Shown here piece after piece: positions 62,659-64,000 of a stretch of 64,000 nucleotides of DNA. This DNA is from Alkalithermobacter thermoalcaliphilus JW-YL-7 = DSM 7308 (lineage in GTDB: Bacteria; Bacillota; Clostridia; Peptostreptococcales; Peptostreptococcaceae), in NCBI GenBank assembly GCA_001584565.1, contig LSFY01000001.1:978001-1042000 (forward strand). Direction: 5' to 3'. A model generated the notes under the pieces. It did no database searches. It was not told the DNA's origin and saw nothing but the letters and a program-made list of their open reading frames with translations. Numbering within the stretch: the first letter of the stretch is position 1; each line of letters begins with the position of its first letter. A program made the translations under genes and the position numbers.

Positions 62659-62682
62659 TTAGTTTCTTATTATTAATCTCAT
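62659..62682 (-). CDS. mccA: Seven-codon microcin-C-like precursor peptide MRLIIRN
   Basis: ATG at 62680-62682, then codons for Arg-Leu-Ile-Ile-Arg-Asn and a TAA stop. AGGAGGTG lies 6 bp before the ATG, one of the best ribosome sites in the window, yet it leads only this peptide. E. coli MccA is MRTGNAN: the same length, the same Met-Arg start and the same terminal Asn, the residue MccB modifies. The MccB-like gene follows after a terminator-like hairpin. Far too short for gene callers. The product would be a heptapeptidyl nucleotide released inside target cells as a non-hydrolysable aspartyl-adenylate blocking aspartyl-tRNA synthetase. Confidence 0.8.
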   Translation of the reverse strand: MRLIIRN

Positions 62683-62980
62683 AATAACACCTCCTACTAT
62701 AACAAGGTACTGTCAAGGATTTTTATATACCTAAGACAATAAACCTTTAATCTTACTTAGTTTTTATGTAAATAACTTGCCACCTCATCTAAAGTTGTTG
62801 TGGTTTTGAATCACAAGAACAAAATGCAACTTTTAAAAAGAAAGCAAGTTATTGCCATAATTGATTTAGCTCTAAAGATTATGTAATTTAAATTTTTTAC
62901 TGCCTCAATATTTAACATAAAATTCCTACAAAATTACTTATTTTAAGTATACATTTGTCATCATATTATTGTTAATATCA

Positions 62981-63003
62981 ATTATATATATATATATATA
63001 TAT
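62981..63003. repeat. AT dinucleotide tract
   Basis: About 11 uninterrupted TA repeats, a slippage-prone sequence about 300 bp upstream of mccA. Confidence 0.9.
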
Positions 63004-63135
63004 CGTCAATAATATTTTTTCCATTTTTTTCTACATCATTCTGCATATTTCATATTAATTTCAATTATTTATTTTTTACTAATCAACTCAGATTTAAATA
63101 CTAATGTATCTAATTTTTATCGATGTATAATATTC

Positions 63136-63177
63136 TGGTAAATTTCTTCAATTTGATCTTACAAAAACAAAAATGCC
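63136..63177. repeat. 42-bp copy C of the core of the 121-bp repeat
   Basis: Exact match to 53836-53877 (TGGTAAATTTCTTCAATTTG...AAAAATGCC), then the sequences diverge into the palindrome at 63170. Confidence 0.9.
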
Positions 63178-63207
63178 TATAGTTTAAAATTAAACTATAG
63201 GCATTTT
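63170..63207. terminator. 18-bp perfect palindrome downstream of the IS1182-like transposase
   Basis: AAAATGCCTATAGTTTAA and its complement with a 2-nt centre. It would terminate the transposase transcript from the right and shield the mcc region. Confidence 0.75.
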
Positions 63208-63339
63208 GCAGTTTGTAGACAAAACAATCTGCCCGAAAGGGCAAATTTTTAATCTTGTATATGATTTATCCCTTAATTTGGAAAAAACATATTTTATGCT
63301 AAGAAAAATTGAAAAAATGAGCTGGTTTTTGGAGTTTTT

Positions 63340-64000
63340 TCACTTCCAATTTGCCAGCTTTTTTAAATTTAGACATGCGAAAGCAAGCAGGGTCTGCATT
63401 CGCACTTTATCTATTCCTCTAAGGGTTGTATAACACAGTCCATGCTTTTCTTTTAAATCAGCAAACACTCTTTCGATAGTCTGTGATCTGAGTGCATATA
63501 TACTTTTATTGTAAGTAGTATGTCTTAAATGCTCTGCTTCTTCTAGGTATTCTTCCCAAACATGCCTACATACTACCTTTTTATTATTTTTACTACAAGT
63601 GCATTTATGTAAAAACTCACATTTTAAACAAACTTGCGGATTTGATACATATTCTTTGTAACCTTCCCTATTCGTAGTTGAATAGGTTAAAATCTCTTCC
63701 TTTGGACATATATAACAGTCATAGTATTCGTCATAAACAAAATCATGCTTTTTAAAAAAGCCTTTTTTAGTCATAGGTCGTTTATACGGCATAACTGGAG
63801 TAACATTATCATCTAGCAAAATTTTACATATATATGGTGTTTTATATCCTGAATCTACTGCAACAGCAGATATTTCTGTAAATTTTGATTTCACATTTTC
63901 ATATAGTTCTTTAAATACTACACTATCGTGTACATTAGCTGCACTAACTATACTCGATAATACGAATCCTTTTTTATCACATGCCGCATGAACAGAATAA
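63340..64000 (-). CDS. IS1182-like transposase, C-terminal part (runs off right edge)
   Basis: The open frame continues to the window edge; visible part YSVHAACDKKGFVLSSIVSAANVHDSVVF, AVAVDSGYKTPYICK (second DDE Asp), Cys-rich CLKCEFLHKCTC and the C-terminal RSQTIERVFADLKEKHGLCYTTLRG with the catalytic Glu. These are hallmarks of the DDE_Tnp_1_6 / IS1182 group. At least 220 residues in view, no internal stop. Confidence 0.9.
   Translation of the reverse strand, partial: YSVHAACDKKGFVLSSIVSAANVHDSVVFKELYENVKSKFTEISAVAVDSGYKTPYICKILLDDNVTPVMPYKRPMTKKGFFKKHDFVYDEYYDCYICPKEEILTYSTTNREGYKEYVSNPQVCLKCEFLHKCTCSKNNKKVVCRHVWEEYLEEAEHLRHTTYNKSIYALRSQTIERVFADLKEKHGLCYTTLRGIDKVRMQTLLAFACLNLKKLANWK

Larger units (their letters stand above)
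62683..63339. other. AT-rich non-coding region upstream of the mcc-like operon
   Basis: Must hold the mccA promoter; candidates such as TTGACA at 62714-62719 are poorly spaced to a -10, so I do not assign one. An AT dinucleotide run lies at 62981-63003, a third repeat copy at 63136-63177, and a strong palindrome at 63170-63207. A short open stretch at 62780-62880 (plus) has no start. Confidence 0.5.

Noticed and set aside
62714-62740. TTGACA at 62714-62719 as the mccA -35 box
   Set aside because: The only TATAGT-like element is 9 bp away, too close, and the start of translation follows at once.
62780-62880. Short plus-strand open stretch (LATSSKVVVVLNHKNK...) as a small gene
   Set aside because: No start codon or ribosome site and only about 35 codons; perhaps a transposase relic, not supportable.

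Overview
The window looks like the chromosome of a low-GC, spore-forming, anaerobic Firmicute of the class Clostridia, and gene order points to the Peptostreptococcaceae. Evidence is the very AT-rich sequence, strong AGGAGG-type ribosome sites, rho-independent terminators after most operons, CodY, spore-coat-like genes, a T-box on alaS, and the housekeeping order dprA-topA-codY / pyc / iscR-iscS-iscU / mnmA / alaS-ireB-ruvX-fur / rnjA, which I recognise from Clostridioides-like genomes. No rRNA or tRNA gene was seen.

Region 1 (1-10.6 kb) is a sulfur- and envelope-oriented block. It holds a VTT (TVP38) membrane protein, a two-domain rhodanese lipoprotein with a divergent LysR regulator, and a minus-strand operon with a YnjB/YnjC/YnjD-like ABC importer, two TIGR04282/TIGR04283-type glycosyltransferases and a phosphotransferase-fold kinase. 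Just upstream lies a split YeeE/YedE transporter with TusA between its halves. Region 2 (10.9-40.8 kb) is ordinary core genome: nucleoside hydrolase, DacF, RNase J, Fur, RuvX, IreB, AlaS with a T-box, MnmA, the Isc operon, pyruvate carboxylase, an ornithine/alanine-racemase-like enzyme, two CotF-like proteins, RarA, CodY, TopA, DprA and SelO.

Region 3 (40.9-53.9 kb) is a type I-B (Cst/Tneap-like) CRISPR-Cas locus, read on the minus strand: WYL regulator, cas6, cas8b1, cas7, cas5, cas3, cas4, cas1, cas2, leader, then 25 repeats. A decayed IS3-family element sits in the leader-distal end and separates one more repeat, which abuts the truncated 5' side of a DUF4352-like gene exactly.

Region 4 (53.8-64 kb) is a mobile-element landing zone. 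It contains a decayed IS66 element, an unexplained block, two small secreted or anchored proteins, a frameshifted DDE transposase, a second copy of the 121-bp sequence upstream of the cas operon, and an IS1182-like transposase running off the right edge. Between these lies the most interesting item: an apparent microcin C7-like (Trojan-horse nucleotide-peptide) operon. It has a seven-codon gene, MRLIIRN, with an excellent ribosome site and terminal Asn as in MccA, then a 15-bp intercistronic hairpin, an MccB-like ThiF/E1 adenylyltransferase, and an overlapping MccC-like MFS exporter. The short gene is far below normal gene-calling cutoffs. No MccE- or MccF-type immunity gene is in the window.
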